The translations under genes and the position numbers were made by a program. A stretch of 64,000 nt of DNA from an uncultured Altererythrobacter sp. (GTDB taxonomy: Bacteria; Pseudomonadota; Alphaproteobacteria; Sphingomonadales; Sphingomonadaceae). The notes beneath the pieces are model-generated. The model was given only the letters and a program-made list of their open reading frames with translations. It had not been told where the DNA came from and ran no database searches. The stretch covers positions 124,001 to 188,000 of the forward strand of contig CAJXJY010000005.1 of NCBI GenBank assembly GCA_913055875.1, in the 5' to 3' direction. This document shows, piece by piece, positions 26,486 to 35,227 of the stretch; position 1 is the stretch's first letter; each line of letters begins with the position of its first letter.

Positions 26486-27832
26486 ATGATCGAACTCGCC
26501 GACGCGCAGTCCATCTGTGCCCAGCTTATCGACCGTGCCCGTGAGCGCGGTGCGGATCATGCCGACGCGATCTGCCTGGCATCCGCCTCCGACAGCATTT
26601 CGGTGCGGCTGGGTACGCTCGAGGACGTCGACCGCAGCGAAAGCGAAAATGCCGGACTGCGCGTGTTCGTCGGGCGCCGTTCGGCCTCGATCAGCACGAG
26701 CGATTTCGGCTCCGCCGCGCTCGACGAGCTGGCCGGGCGGGCAGTCGCGATGGCCCGCGCGGTTCCCGAAGACCGCTTCGCTGGCCTCGCTCCTCCCGAA
26801 CTGCTCGCCGGTTCGGTGCCCCACGGTCTCGATCTCGAAGACCCGGCCGAGTCGACACCCGAGCAATTGCGCGAACGGGCACTGGAGGCGGAAGACGCCG
26901 CGCGCGCCATAGAAGGTATCACAAACAGCGACGGTGCGAGTGCCGGCTTCGGGCGCAGCTGCGTCGCGCTGGCGACGAGCGAGGGTTTCGCGGGCGGATA
27001 TTGCGGATCGCACCATTCGCTGTCCGCCAGCGTGATCGCGGGCGAGGGGAGCGACAAGCAGCGCGATTATGCCGCTCGCTCCGCGCGCCACGGCGAAGAC
27101 CTGCCCGCGCCCGGAGCGATCGGCCGCGAGGCGGGCGAGCGGACGGTCGCGAGGATGAACCCCGCCAAGCTGCCGAGCGGGCCGCTGCCGGTGGTGTTCG
27201 ATCCGCGCGTCGGCGGCAGCCTGATCGGCCATCTCGCCGGCGCGATGTCGGGCGCGGCAATCGCGCGCGGCGGAAGTTTCCTGGTCGGCAGGGACGGCGA
27301 GTTGCTGTTCCCCGAAACGATCCGGATCGTCGAGGATCCGCATCGGCCGCGCGGCTTGCGCTCGCGCCCGTTCGACGGCGAGGGCCTGCCGACCCACCCG
27401 CGCGCGCTGGTCGAGGATGGCCGGATCACCGGCTGGCTGCTCAACATGGCCGCCGCGCGCCAGCTCGAACTCGAGCCGACCGGGCATGCCTCGCGCGGCG
27501 CGAGCGGCGCGCCGGGGATTTCGGCGGGCAATATCCATTGCGAGCCGGGCGAGGTTTCCCCACGCGAACTGATGTCCGATATCGCCGACGGCGTCTATGT
27601 GACCGAGCTGATGGGGCAGGGGGTCGATGCGGTGACCGGCGATTACAGCCGCGGCGCGGCCGGCTTTCGCATCGAGGGCGGCGAGCTGGCCGGGCCGGTG
27701 TCCGAATTCACCATCGCCGGGAACCTCCTCGCCATGTTCGCCGCTTTATCCGCAGCCGACGACCTCGAACGGCATCGCGCGATCGACGTGCCGACGCTGC
27801 GGGTCGACGGCATGACGATTGCAGGGGAGTGA
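26486..27832 (+). CDS. pmbA: TldD/PmbA-family metalloprotease
   Basis: PmbA (TldE) with TldD forms a heterodimeric zinc protease that trims peptides such as microcin precursors and degrades unfolded peptides. The 448-residue protein has the family layout: residues SISVRLGTLEDVDRSE near the N-terminus, LPVVFDPRVGGSLIGHLAGAMSG in the middle and the C-terminal VTELMGQGVDAVTGDYSRGAAGF with G-x-L-x-G-P-V-S-E-F-T-I-A-G-N. It lacks the HExxxH zinc motif found in TldD, as PmbA does. TldD is not in the window. Confidence 0.92.
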   Translation: MIELADAQSICAQLIDRARERGADHADAICLASASDSISVRLGTLEDVDRSESENAGLRVFVGRRSASISTSDFGSAALDELAGRAVAMARAVPEDRFAGLAPPELLAGSVPHGLDLEDPAESTPEQLRERALEAEDAARAIEGITNSDGASAGFGRSCVALATSEGFAGGYCGSHHSLSASVIAGEGSDKQRDYAARSARHGEDLPAPGAIGREAGERTVARMNPAKLPSGPLPVVFDPRVGGSLIGHLAGAMSGAAIARGGSFLVGRDGELLFPETIRIVEDPHRPRGLRSRPFDGEGLPTHPRALVEDGRITGWLLNMAAARQLELEPTGHASRGASGAPGISAGNIHCEPGEVSPRELMSDIADGVYVTELMGQGVDAVTGDYSRGAAGFRIEGGELAGPVSEFTIAGNLLAMFAALSAADDLERHRAIDVPTLRVDGMTIAGE

Positions 27833-27836
27833 GGCG

Positions 27837-29228
27837 ATGACGGCACTGCGGCACTGGCTGGCTTTGTTCGCGCTGTGCATCGCCGCGCCGGCCCTCGCGA
27901 TCCTGCCGCAGGCTCCTGCGGACGACTCCGCGGCGGAAACCGCATCGCCGCGCCCGCAGATCGACGCGGCGCAGGACGCGGGGGCGGACGAGCGCATCGC
28001 GCGGCGCATACGCGGCTTCTTCGGCGCGCTCGATGCGATGGCGGCGGTCGAGGTCGAGGTCGAGGAGGGCGTGGTAACGCTGACCGGCACCGTGCCGGGC
28101 GAGCAGGATATCGCCGAGGCCGAGGAACTGGCGCGCAACGTCGCCGGGGTGGTCACGGTGCAAAACCAGCTCGAACGCGACGTGTCGGTCGGGGAGAACC
28201 TCGAAACCTTCGGCGGGCTGCAGGACCGCTTCGCCGGCTTCGTCAGGATGTTGCCGCTGATCGGCGTCGCGCTGCTGGTGGCGATCGCCATCGGGGCGTT
28301 CGGATACCTGCTGGCGGGCCTCGGCGCGTTCTGGCGCCGGGTGACGCCCAACCCCTTCCTCGCCGAACTGGTCGCGAGCGCGATCCGCTTCGTGTTCGTG
28401 GTGCTCGGGCTCGTCATCGCGCTCGACATGCTCGGGGCGGGCGCGCTGCTCGGCGCGGTGCTGGGCGGGGCGGGGGTGATCGGCATCGCGCTCGGTTTCG
28501 CGATGCGCGACACGATCGAGAACTACGTTGCCTCGCTGATGCTCAGCCTGCGCCAGCCGTTCCGCGCCAACGACCATGTCGTGATCGACGATCTCGAAGG
28601 CCGCGTGATCCGCCTGACCAGCCGCGCGACGGTGCTGATGACATTGGACGGCAACCATCTGCGCATCCCCAACGGGCAGGTCTTCAAGGCGGTGATCCTC
28701 AATTACACGCGCAACCCGCAGCGGCGGTTCGATTTCGAGCTCGGGGTCGATGCCGACGACGATCCCAACGCCGCGCGGCGGATGGGGCGCGAGGTGCTCG
28801 CCGGGCTCGATTTCGTGCTCGCCGAGCCGGGGCCGGAGGCGCGGGTGGTCGAGGTCGGCGATTCGAATATCGTCGTGCGCTTCCTCGGCTGGATCGACCA
28901 GCGCGAGACCGACTGGCACAAGGCGCGCAGCCGCGCGATCGCGGCAGTCAAGGGCGCGCTCGAGGAAGCGGGCTTCGCGCTGCCCGAGCCGATCTACCGC
29001 CTGCGCTTCGACCCGCGCACCCAGCCGCTGCCGTTCGAGAATATCGCCGAAAGGAAGGACGGCATCGAGCCGTCGCCGCCGCCTCCCGCGCCCGCGAAGG
29101 CGGATGCCGCCGACGAGGAGGAAGACGTGTCGCCGCAGAACGAGATCGCCGACATGGTCGAGAAAGAGCGTGTGGCAGGCAGCGAGCAGGAAAAGGACCT
29201 GCTCGATCCCGGCCGTCCGGTGGAATGA
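27837..29228 (+). CDS. Mechanosensitive ion channel (MscS type) with N-terminal periplasmic BON domain
   Basis: The 463-residue protein has a signal peptide (about 1-21), a BON domain (about 48-112: VEVEVEEGVVTLTGTVPGEQ then EELARNVAGVVTVQNQL), three membrane helices (about 135-230) with the pore-lining Gly/Ala-rich GAVLGGAGVIGIALGFAMRD, and the MscS beta and alpha/beta vestibule. BON domains bind phospholipid or envelope components, so the channel may sense the cell envelope directly. The C-terminus is acidic and low complexity. The start at 27837 is 4 nt after the pmbA stop, implying an operon. Confidence 0.9.
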   Translation: MTALRHWLALFALCIAAPALAILPQAPADDSAAETASPRPQIDAAQDAGADERIARRIRGFFGALDAMAAVEVEVEEGVVTLTGTVPGEQDIAEAEELARNVAGVVTVQNQLERDVSVGENLETFGGLQDRFAGFVRMLPLIGVALLVAIAIGAFGYLLAGLGAFWRRVTPNPFLAELVASAIRFVFVVLGLVIALDMLGAGALLGAVLGGAGVIGIALGFAMRDTIENYVASLMLSLRQPFRANDHVVIDDLEGRVIRLTSRATVLMTLDGNHLRIPNGQVFKAVILNYTRNPQRRFDFELGVDADDDPNAARRMGREVLAGLDFVLAEPGPEARVVEVGDSNIVVRFLGWIDQRETDWHKARSRAIAAVKGALEEAGFALPEPIYRLRFDPRTQPLPFENIAERKDGIEPSPPPPAPAKADAADEEEDVSPQNEIADMVEKERVAGSEQEKDLLDPGRPVE

Positions 29229-29276
29229 GGGCGGGTGCGGGGCAGTGCCGTATCCGCTTCGACAACGCTGAAAAGT

Positions 29277-29528
29277 CTAATCGACCCGGTCGGCTTCGTT
29301 CTCGAGCCGGTCGGCGCGATCTTCGAGATCGTCGGCATGGTCTTCGAGGCGCTCCCGCTCCGCCGGGCTATCGGCATTGGCGGCGCGGTCCTCCGCCAGA
29401 TCGGCGTGGTCCTCGGTCGCCTCGATTTCGTCCTCGATGATATCTTCCGAAGCGTCGGCCCCGGTCTCGTTGCAGCCTGCCAGGCACAGTGCCACGGCCA
29501 CACTTGCGATCGCGAAATTGCTTTTCAT
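29277..29528 (-). CDS. Small acidic lipoprotein
   Basis: The 83-residue protein has a classic lipoprotein signal (MKSNFAIASVAVALCLAGC, lipobox L-A-G-C, lipidated C19) and a highly charged mature part of repeated acidic heptad-like units (EDHADLAEDRAANAD, DDLEDRADRLENEADRV) that should form a helix or coiled coil. Its architecture recalls Lpp-like or small spacer lipoproteins. I do not recognise a named family. A second protein of similar design is encoded at 51661. Confidence 0.75.
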   Translation of the reverse strand: MKSNFAIASVAVALCLAGCNETGADASEDIIEDEIEATEDHADLAEDRAANADSPAERERLEDHADDLEDRADRLENEADRVD

Positions 29529-29608
29529 GATGTTTCCCCGTTGATGAGACGACATTACCTGGCATTGTAACAAGCCGGCGGGGCCGATCGTTCCGGATCG
29601 CGCGGGCG

Positions 29609-30166
29609 TCAATAGTTGCGTCCCAGTCCCGGGTTCGGGGATTCCTTCGCCCGCTCGATACTTTCCATCACGATCTTGCGCGCCTCCGTCGCATCGCCCC
29701 ATTCGCCGACGCGGACCCATTTTTCGTCTTCCAAATCCTTGTAGTGTTTGAAGAAATGCTCGATCTGCTGGAAGATAATCGAGGGCAGGTCCTTGGTCTC
29801 GCCGACATCGGAATAATAGGGGAAGGTGGTGTCGACCGGCACGCAGACGATCTTCTCGTCGCCGCCGTGTTCGTCCTCCAGCATCAGCACGCCGATCGGG
29901 CGCGCGCGCACGACGCTGCCGGCGATGAACGGCGAGCGCGCGATCACCAGCGCGTCGAGCGGGTCGCCGTCGGGGCTGAGCGTGTGCGGCACGAAGCCGT
30001 AATTCGCCGGATAGCGCATCGGCGTGTGCAGGATGCGGTCGACGAACAGCGCGCCCGAATCCTTGTCGAATTCGTACTTCACCGGCTCGCCGCCGGTGGG
30101 GACCTCGATGATGACGTTGAGGCTTTCGGGCGGATTGTCGCCGGTGGGGATCTTGTCGATGCGCAT
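29609..30166 (-). CDS. ppa: Inorganic pyrophosphatase
   Basis: Ppa hydrolyses pyrophosphate and drives biosynthetic reactions. The 185-residue protein is a family I enzyme with the metal-binding core D-G-D-P-L-D in LSPDGDPLDALVI, RYPANYGFVPHTL upstream, and KDLEDEKWVRVGEW near the C-terminus. The start at 30166 (MRIDKIPTGDN) matches the family; the in-frame upstream ATG at 30241 adds non-homologous residues. Confidence 0.96.
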   Translation of the reverse strand: MRIDKIPTGDNPPESLNVIIEVPTGGEPVKYEFDKDSGALFVDRILHTPMRYPANYGFVPHTLSPDGDPLDALVIARSPFIAGSVVRARPIGVLMLEDEHGGDEKIVCVPVDTTFPYYSDVGETKDLPSIIFQQIEHFFKHYKDLEDEKWVRVGEWGDATEARKIVMESIERAKESPNPGLGRNY

Positions 30167-30248
30167 TGAGGGCTTTCTCGTTGGTGTGCGGCCCCTCTCC
30201 CAGAAGCATGCGCGGATAGCGGGCGAGCGTGGTGGCGGCAAGGCGGGA

Positions 30249-30497
30249 GTCTGTGTTGCGTGCGGATCGGACCTCCGTCCGATCCTTGCGGCACCGGCCC
30301 ACTCCCCCGCCCTTCCACCCCGACTTTGGTAACCTAAGGGTGGAAGGGCGGGGGAGTGGGCCGGTGCCGCCCCGGCGGTCCGATGTCTGCTACGCAGTGA
30401 CGAGCCCCGTCACCGCCGGAAAACAAACTTCGGGTGGGGGCGCGGGACGGAACAGCCAAGGATCGGACGGAGGTCCGATCTGCACGCAACAAGGACT
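30249..30497. repeat. Composite nested-palindrome repeat, unit 8 (two D hairpins with the same stem)
   Basis: The left hairpin D (GGATCGGAC at 30264-30272, loop CTCC, GTCCGATCC at 30277-30285) and the right hairpin D (GGATCGGAC at 30460-30468, loop GGAG) are inverted copies bounding the unit. Between them lie the core palindrome at 30288-30370 (TTCC subtype, tip CTTTGGTAACCTAAGG), inverted module A (about 30371-30425) and a half core arm. Each outer edge is GAGTC/GACTC. It fills most of the 375 bp between ppa and hisS. Confidence 0.85.
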
Positions 30498-30540
30498 CAC
30501 TCATTGCGGCAACCCGCCCACTCCCCTAATCGCGCACCCC

Positions 30541-31791
30541 ATGAGCAAGAATACCCCTCACGCGATCCGCGGCACGCAGGACATCTTCGGCGCCGATGCC
30601 GAAGCGTTCGCCTTCGTCGTCGAGACCTTCGAGCGCGTGCGCAGGCTGTATCGCTTTCGCCGGGTCGAGATGCCGGTGTTCGAGAAGACCGAGGTGTTCG
30701 CGCGCTCGATCGGCGAGACCACCGATATCGTCTCGAAGGAAATGTACTCGTTCGAGGATCGCGGCGGGGATTCGCTGACGCTGCGCCCCGAATTCACCGC
30801 CGGGATCGCGCGCGCCTTCCTCACCAATGGCTGGCAGCAATACGTGCCGTTGAAGCTCGCGACGCACGGGCCGCTGTTCCGCTACGAGCGCCCGCAGAAG
30901 GGGCGCTACCGCCAGTTCCACCAGCTCGACGCCGAGATCGTCGGTGCGGCCGAACCGCAGGCGGATGTGGAATTGCTGGCGATGGCGGATCAGTTGCTGC
31001 GCGAGCTGGGCATCGAGGGGGTGACGCTGCATCTGAATACGCTGGGGGATGCCGACAGCCGCGAGGCGTGGCGCGCGGCGCTGGTCGAGCACTTCCGTGC
31101 GGTGGAAGGCCAATTGAGCGAGGAGTCGCAGGAGCGGCTGGAAAAGAACCCGCTGCGCATTCTCGATTCGAAGGACCGGCGCGACCGGCCTTTCGTCGCC
31201 GATGCGCCGAAGATCGATCAATTCCTGTCCGACGAGGCGCTGGCGTTTTTCGAGGCCGTGACGAGCGGATTGGACGCGGCGGGGGTGAAATGGACGCGCG
31301 CCGAGAGCCTCGTGCGCGGGCTCGACTACTACCGCCACACCGCGTTCGAGTTCATCCCCGACGAGGGCTCGGAGGCCGCGGGCAAGCTCGGCAGCCAGAG
31401 CACCATCCTCGGCGGCGGGCGCTACGACGGGCTGATGGAAAGCCTCGGCGGCGCACCGACGCCCGCAGTCGGCTGGGCCGCGGGGATCGAACGGCTGGCG
31501 ATGCTGGTGGGGGAGAAGGAAGTCGCTCCTGTTGAGGCAATGCTTGTAGTCGAGGACGATCGGTATCTTGCAGGTGCCATAAGATTGCTGAGAGAAATCA
31601 GGGACGAGGGTTTTACGGCTGAGATGTTCGCGTCGGGGTCGCCGAAGAAGCGATTTAGCAAGGCCGTGAAGCAAAACCCGCAAGCGCTTCTGGTCGTTAA
31701 ACCGGACGGATTTTGGGGAGCAACCGACGAAGGGGCATTAAACCCGCAAATCGGCAAGCTCCTACGCAGTTTCAACACATCGTCACCCTGA
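30541..31791 (+). CDS. hisS: Histidine--tRNA ligase
   Basis: HisRS charges tRNA-His. The 416-residue class II synthetase has motif 1 ([20 protein letters not shown]), motif 2 ([20 protein letters not shown]), the histidine loop [15 protein letters not shown] and motif 3 ([14 protein letters not shown] then GWAAGIERL). The C-terminal anticodon domain (from about residue 330) is divergent, and its DNA is clearly less GC-rich, with codons rare elsewhere here (ATA, AGA, TTA, CTA, GTA). The stop TGA lies inside the REP repeat that starts at 31781, so the last residues are repeat-encoded. The start at 30541 fits homology. Confidence 0.93.
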   Translation: MSKNTPHAIRGTQDIFGADAEAFAFVVETFERVRRLYRFRRVEMPVFEKTEVFARSIGETTDIVSKEMYSFEDRGGDSLTLRPEFTAGIARAFLTNGWQQYVPLKLATHGPLFRYERPQKGRYRQFHQLDAEIVGAAEPQADVELLAMADQLLRELGIEGVTLHLNTLGDADSREAWRAALVEHFRAVEGQLSEESQERLEKNPLRILDSKDRRDRPFVADAPKIDQFLSDEALAFFEAVTSGLDAAGVKWTRAESLVRGLDYYRHTAFEFIPDEGSEAAGKLGSQSTILGGGRYDGLMESLGGAPTPAVGWAAGIERLAMLVGEKEVAPVEAMLVVEDDRYLAGAIRLLREIRDEGFTAEMFASGSPKKRFSKAVKQNPQALLVVKPDGFWGATDEGALNPQIGKLLRSFNTSSP

Positions 31792-31873
31792 ACTTGTTTC
31801 AGGGTCCATTTCTCCACCTGCACCCGCCGCCCGAATAGGCGCGATGGATGCTGAAACGAGTTCAGCATGACGG
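31781..31873. repeat. REP-type inverted pair overlapping the hisS stop
   Basis: This is the same element as at 6741-6833. Left arm CGTCACCCTGAACTTGTTTC with AGGGTCCA; right arm GATGGATGCTGAAAC with GAGTTCAGCATGACG. The TGA in CCCTGAAC is the hisS stop codon. Confidence 0.75.
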
Positions 31874-31901
31874 GATGGGTAGAGATTGCTCTATCCTCTC
31901 G

Positions 31902-31986
31902 CGTCATCCCCGCGCAGGCGGGGATCCAGCTTACTTTTCGAGGCCGCGCGCCCATCTCCGACTCACCGCCTGTGCGGGAATGACGA
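31902..31986. repeat. Second REP-type pair (CATCCCCGC type)
   Basis: The left arm CGTCATCCCCGCGCAGGCGG with GGATCCA contains the hairpin CCCCGCGCAGGCGGGG. The right arm CGCCTGTGCGGGAATGACGA is its imperfect inverse. It follows the REP at 31781 within 30 bp. From 31987 to about 32130 I see no further gene or structure. Confidence 0.65.
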
Positions 31987-32140
31987 GGGCGGCGGCAAAT
32001 GTCTTTCCTACAACCCCCTCCCTTCGCTATGCCGCCGACCGTTCGCTCGCCGCAGAAGAAAAACGATCCCTAGATGCCGCTCCTGTCGCCCTGTCCCGAT
32101 TTTCTCCCGATCGACCAGATACTTACCTGGCGTGACACCC

Positions 32141-32158
32141 GGGTGACACCTGTCACCC
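32141..32158. promoter_or_regulatory. Perfect 8-bp inverted repeat, possible operator of prfA
   Basis: GGGTGACA-CC-TGTCACCC is a perfect palindrome, and a further half site GTGACACCC directly precedes it (32132-32140). It lies 26-43 bp before the prfA start. The three tandem half sites look like a repressor operator, but I cannot name the factor; as RNA it could also fold as a small hairpin in the leader. Confidence 0.4.
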
Positions 32159-32183
32159 ATTCGCCGCGGCAGGCGCCCGCCGC

Positions 32184-33251
32184 ATGACCATCCCTGCCGA
32201 ACGCCTGCAGCAGATCGTCAACCGCTTCGCCGAGCTCGAGGCGCGGATGGCGTCGGGGACGCTGGAGGGCGAGGAATTCGTCCAGGCGTCGCGCGACTAT
32301 GCCGAACTCGAGCCCGTTGCGAAGCTGGCGCGCGAAGTGAGCGAGGCGCGGGACGAAATCGACAGCCTCACCGAAATGCTCGCTGATCCCGAGATGAAGG
32401 CGATGGCCGAGGAGGAACTCGCCAACCTGCGCGAGAGCCTGCCCGAAAAGGAACGCGCGCTCGCCATCGCCATGCTGCCGCGCGATTCGGCCGACGCCAA
32501 GCCGGCGATGCTCGAAATCCGCGCCGGCACCGGCGGCGACGAGGCGGGGCTGTTCGCAGGCGATCTCTACCGCATGTACGAGAAATTCGCCGCCGAACAG
32601 GGCTGGAAAGTCGAACCGGTCAGCATGAGCGCGTCCGAAGTCGGCGGCTTCAAGGAAGTGGTCGCCGAGATCGCCGGCACCGGCGTGTTCGCGAAGCTGA
32701 AGTTCGAGAGCGGCGTCCACCGCGTCCAGCGCGTGCCCGTGACCGAGAGCGGCGGGCGCATCCACACCTCGGCGGCGACGGTCGCGGTGCTGCCCGAGCC
32801 CGACGAGGTCGATGTCGATATCGACCACAACGACCTCAAGATCGACACCTATCGCGCCAGCGGTGCGGGCGGGCAGCACGTCAACACCACCGATTCCGCG
32901 ATCCGGATCACCCACCTGCCCACCGGACTGGTCGTAACCTGCCAGGACGGGCGCAGCCAGCACAAGAACCGCGAAAAGGCGATGCAGGTGCTGCGCGCAC
33001 GGCTGTACGAGCGGCAACGCGACGAGGCCGAGGGCGAGGAGGCCGCGGCGAGGAAGGCGATGGTCGGCTCGGGCGACCGGTCGGAGCGCATCCGGACTTA
33101 CAATTTCCCGCAGGGGCGCGTCACCGATCACCGCATCGGGCTGACGCTGCACAAGCTCGACGAGGTGCTCGCCGGGCCGGGCCTGGGCGAACTCGTCGAC
33201 GCGCTGATCGCCGAGGACGAGGCCAAGCGGCTGGCGGCGCTCGATGGGTGA
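32184..33251 (+). CDS. prfA: Peptide chain release factor 1
   Basis: RF1 terminates translation at UAA and UAG. The 355-residue protein has the codon-reading P-V-T tripeptide (PxT class, RF1 rather than RF2) in [15 protein letters not shown] and the catalytic GGQ in [16 protein letters not shown]. The C-terminal block [19 protein letters not shown] is typical. It is followed by prmC, whose product methylates the GGQ glutamine, a conserved pairing. Confidence 0.97.
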   Translation: MTIPAERLQQIVNRFAELEARMASGTLEGEEFVQASRDYAELEPVAKLAREVSEARDEIDSLTEMLADPEMKAMAEEELANLRESLPEKERALAIAMLPRDSADAKPAMLEIRAGTGGDEAGLFAGDLYRMYEKFAAEQGWKVEPVSMSASEVGGFKEVVAEIAGTGVFAKLKFESGVHRVQRVPVTESGGRIHTSAATVAVLPEPDEVDVDIDHNDLKIDTYRASGAGGQHVNTTDSAIRITHLPTGLVVTCQDGRSQHKNREKAMQVLRARLYERQRDEAEGEEAAARKAMVGSGDRSERIRTYNFPQGRVTDHRIGLTLHKLDEVLAGPGLGELVDALIAEDEAKRLAALDG

Positions 33252-33256
33252 AGCGT

Positions 33257-33374
33257 TCCCTCATCCAGGCTTCGCTAGCGCGTTGCACGCGCAAGCTGCG
33301 CCATCCTTCTCCCTGGGGGAGAAGGATACGGAGACTTGGCAGCTTGCCTGCCTAGTCGCAGTTGGATGAGGGGG
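33257..33374. repeat. REP-type element between prfA and prmC
   Basis: The ends CCCTCATCCAGGC and GTTGGATGAGGGG are inverted. Inside lies the hairpin CCTTCTCCCTGGGGGAGAAGG. The right end contributes the ATG (33366) of one possible prmC start, so the element invades the translation start region of the operon's second gene. Confidence 0.65.
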
Positions 33375-33386
33375 CCGGGAGTGGGA

Positions 33387-34271
33387 GTGAGCGTAGCCTT
33401 GCGCCAGGCTGCCGCGAAGCTTGCAGCGGCCAGCGATACCGCCCGTCTCGACGCCGAACTGCTGATGGCGCATGCATTGGGCGTGTCCCGCTCGGACATG
33501 CTGTTGCGGTCGATGGGCGATCCGGTGCCGGAAGGATTCGATGCGCTCGTGCAGCGCCGCGCTAAGCAGGAGCCGGTGGCTTACATCATCGGGCGACAGG
33601 AATTTTGCGGCCTCGATCTCGCGGTGACGCACGACGTGCTGATTCCACGAGGCGACAGCGAGACGCTGATCGATGCTGCCGGCGATCGTTTCGACGCAGC
33701 GGGGCCGCAGCGGATACTCGATCTGGGCACGGGGTCGGGAGCGCTGCTGTTGGCGGCGCTTGTGCGCTGGCCCGGCGCGGTGGGAGTGGGCATCGACCGT
33801 TCCTTCGCTGCCGTCCTGGTGGCGCTCGAGAACAGCCTGCGCCTCGGTATCAACCAACGGCCAGAGGCAAGCGACCTCGCTCAGGCGCCGCCAGGCATAT
33901 CGGCCGTGGGACGCCTTGGACGCGCGCAATTCAGGCAAGTGAGTTGGAGAGAAAGGGGTTGGGCGACCAATTACGAGCCGTTCGACCTGATCCTGTGCAA
34001 CCCACCCTATGTCGAGGACGACGCCGAACTCGATCCCGACGTGCGCGACTACGAACCTGCCTCCGCCCTGTTCGCCGGGCCCGAGGGACTCGACGACTAC
34101 CGTATCCTGATCCCGCAATTGCGCGCGCTGATGCGCGAAAACGGCGTCGCGATCTTCGAAATCGGGCACCGGCAGGCCGAATCCGTCGAGGCGATCGCCC
34201 GCGAGAACGGCTTCGCCGTCGAATTGCGCCGCGACCTGGCGGATCGCCCCCGCGCGCTCGTTTTGCGCTAG
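33387..34271 (+). CDS. prmC: Release factor glutamine methyltransferase PrmC, with an internal insertion
   Basis: PrmC methylates the glutamine of the GGQ motif in RF1/RF2 using SAM. The helical N-terminal domain (ARLDAELLMAHALGVSR), the SAM motif ILDLGTGSGALLL and the active-site tetrapeptide NPPY in LILCNPPYVEDD are all present. Between the acidic SAM loop (GIDRS) and NPPY the protein is about 25 residues longer than E. coli PrmC; the extra part is roughly INQRPEASDLAQAPPGI with following ISAVGRLG. Starts at GTG 33387, GTG 33381 or ATG 33366 are possible; 33387 has GGGAG upstream and the first homologous residues. Confidence 0.85.
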   Translation: MSVALRQAAAKLAAASDTARLDAELLMAHALGVSRSDMLLRSMGDPVPEGFDALVQRRAKQEPVAYIIGRQEFCGLDLAVTHDVLIPRGDSETLIDAAGDRFDAAGPQRILDLGTGSGALLLAALVRWPGAVGVGIDRSFAAVLVALENSLRLGINQRPEASDLAQAPPGISAVGRLGRAQFRQVSWRERGWATNYEPFDLILCNPPYVEDDAELDPDVRDYEPASALFAGPEGLDDYRILIPQLRALMRENGVAIFEIGHRQAESVEAIARENGFAVELRRDLADRPRALVLR

Positions 34272-34507
34272 GGGGTTGGCAAGCCGTTATCGAGTCGCTA
34301 AATCTGGCCACAGGCCAGCGGTTTGCGGCGTGTTCGCCTCCCGCACGGCCTAGCTCCAACATTTGCGGACTGGTTCGGGTCGGATCGCCCGTTCGGACAG
34401 GCAGATGGGGCTCCGCGGCCTGCGATGATGCAGACGCGGCATGGGGTCATGCAGACCGCCACGGCAATGGTGCCGGGACGCGGTCGGACGAAGAGGAAGA
34501 TTATTCC

Positions 34508-35227
34508 TTGAATAACAATCGCAACAATCGGCGTCGCGGCCGCGGCAATCGCAATCAGGGCGGCGGCGGCAACCAGAACAACCGGATCGACAGCCGCGCA
34601 CGCGGCAACGCGCCGCAGCTGCTCGACAAGTACAAGAAGCTGGCCCAGGACGCGCAGCACAATGGCGACCGGGTGCAGGCGGAATACTACCTGCAGTTCG
34701 CCGACCACTACTTTCGCGTTATCGCCGACAACAAGGCGCGCCAGGACGAGGCGCGCGCCAAGCGGGACGCCGAGCGCGGCCAGTCGGACGACGACGACAG
34801 CGACGACGACGGCGACGACAACCGCCGTTCCAATCGCCGGGCTCGCGGACGCGGCGACGACAACGATCGCCAGGGCGGCGACCAGCCGAAACTGCGCCAG
34901 CCCAAGCCCAGGCGGGGCCAGGAGGGCGAGGAAGCCGATCCGGGCGACAACCCGTTCGCGAAGAAGGCAGGTGCGAAGAAATCCGCACCGAAGGACGCTT
35001 CCAAGGAAGCTGGCGACGAAAAGCCCAAGCGCCGCACCCGCCAGAAGGCGAACGGCAAGGACGAGGGCAGCGATTCGCACGGCAAGGAAGCCGGCGGCGA
35101 TTTCGACGCCTCGGTCCTGCCGCCCTCGATCAGCGGCGACGACGCCAGCCCCAAGTCCGGGCTCAAGCCGCGCCGCCGGGCCAAGGCCGACGATGCCGAC
35201 GGGTCTGCAAAAGCCGTCAATTCCTAG
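34508..35227 (+). CDS. DUF4167 protein, basic/low-complexity, probably RNA-binding
   Basis: The 239-residue protein opens with an Asn/Arg/Gly-rich stretch (NNNRNNRRRGRGNRNQGGGG), then the short DUF4167 helix block (QLLDKYKKLAQDAQHNGDRVQ followed by AEYYLQFADHYFRVI), then long acidic/basic low-complexity sequence. The family is widespread in alphaproteobacteria and presumed to bind RNA; the function is unproven. Translation probably starts at TTG 34508, with GAGGAAG at about 8 nt. Its TAG stop is formed by the CTAG end of repeat unit 9. About 236 bases upstream, after prmC, hold no gene I can support. Confidence 0.88.
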   Translation: MNNNRNNRRRGRGNRNQGGGGNQNNRIDSRARGNAPQLLDKYKKLAQDAQHNGDRVQAEYYLQFADHYFRVIADNKARQDEARAKRDAERGQSDDDDSDDDGDDNRRSNRRARGRGDDNDRQGGDQPKLRQPKPRRGQEGEEADPGDNPFAKKAGAKKSAPKDASKEAGDEKPKRRTRQKANGKDEGSDSHGKEAGGDFDASVLPPSISGDDASPKSGLKPRRRAKADDADGSAKAVNS

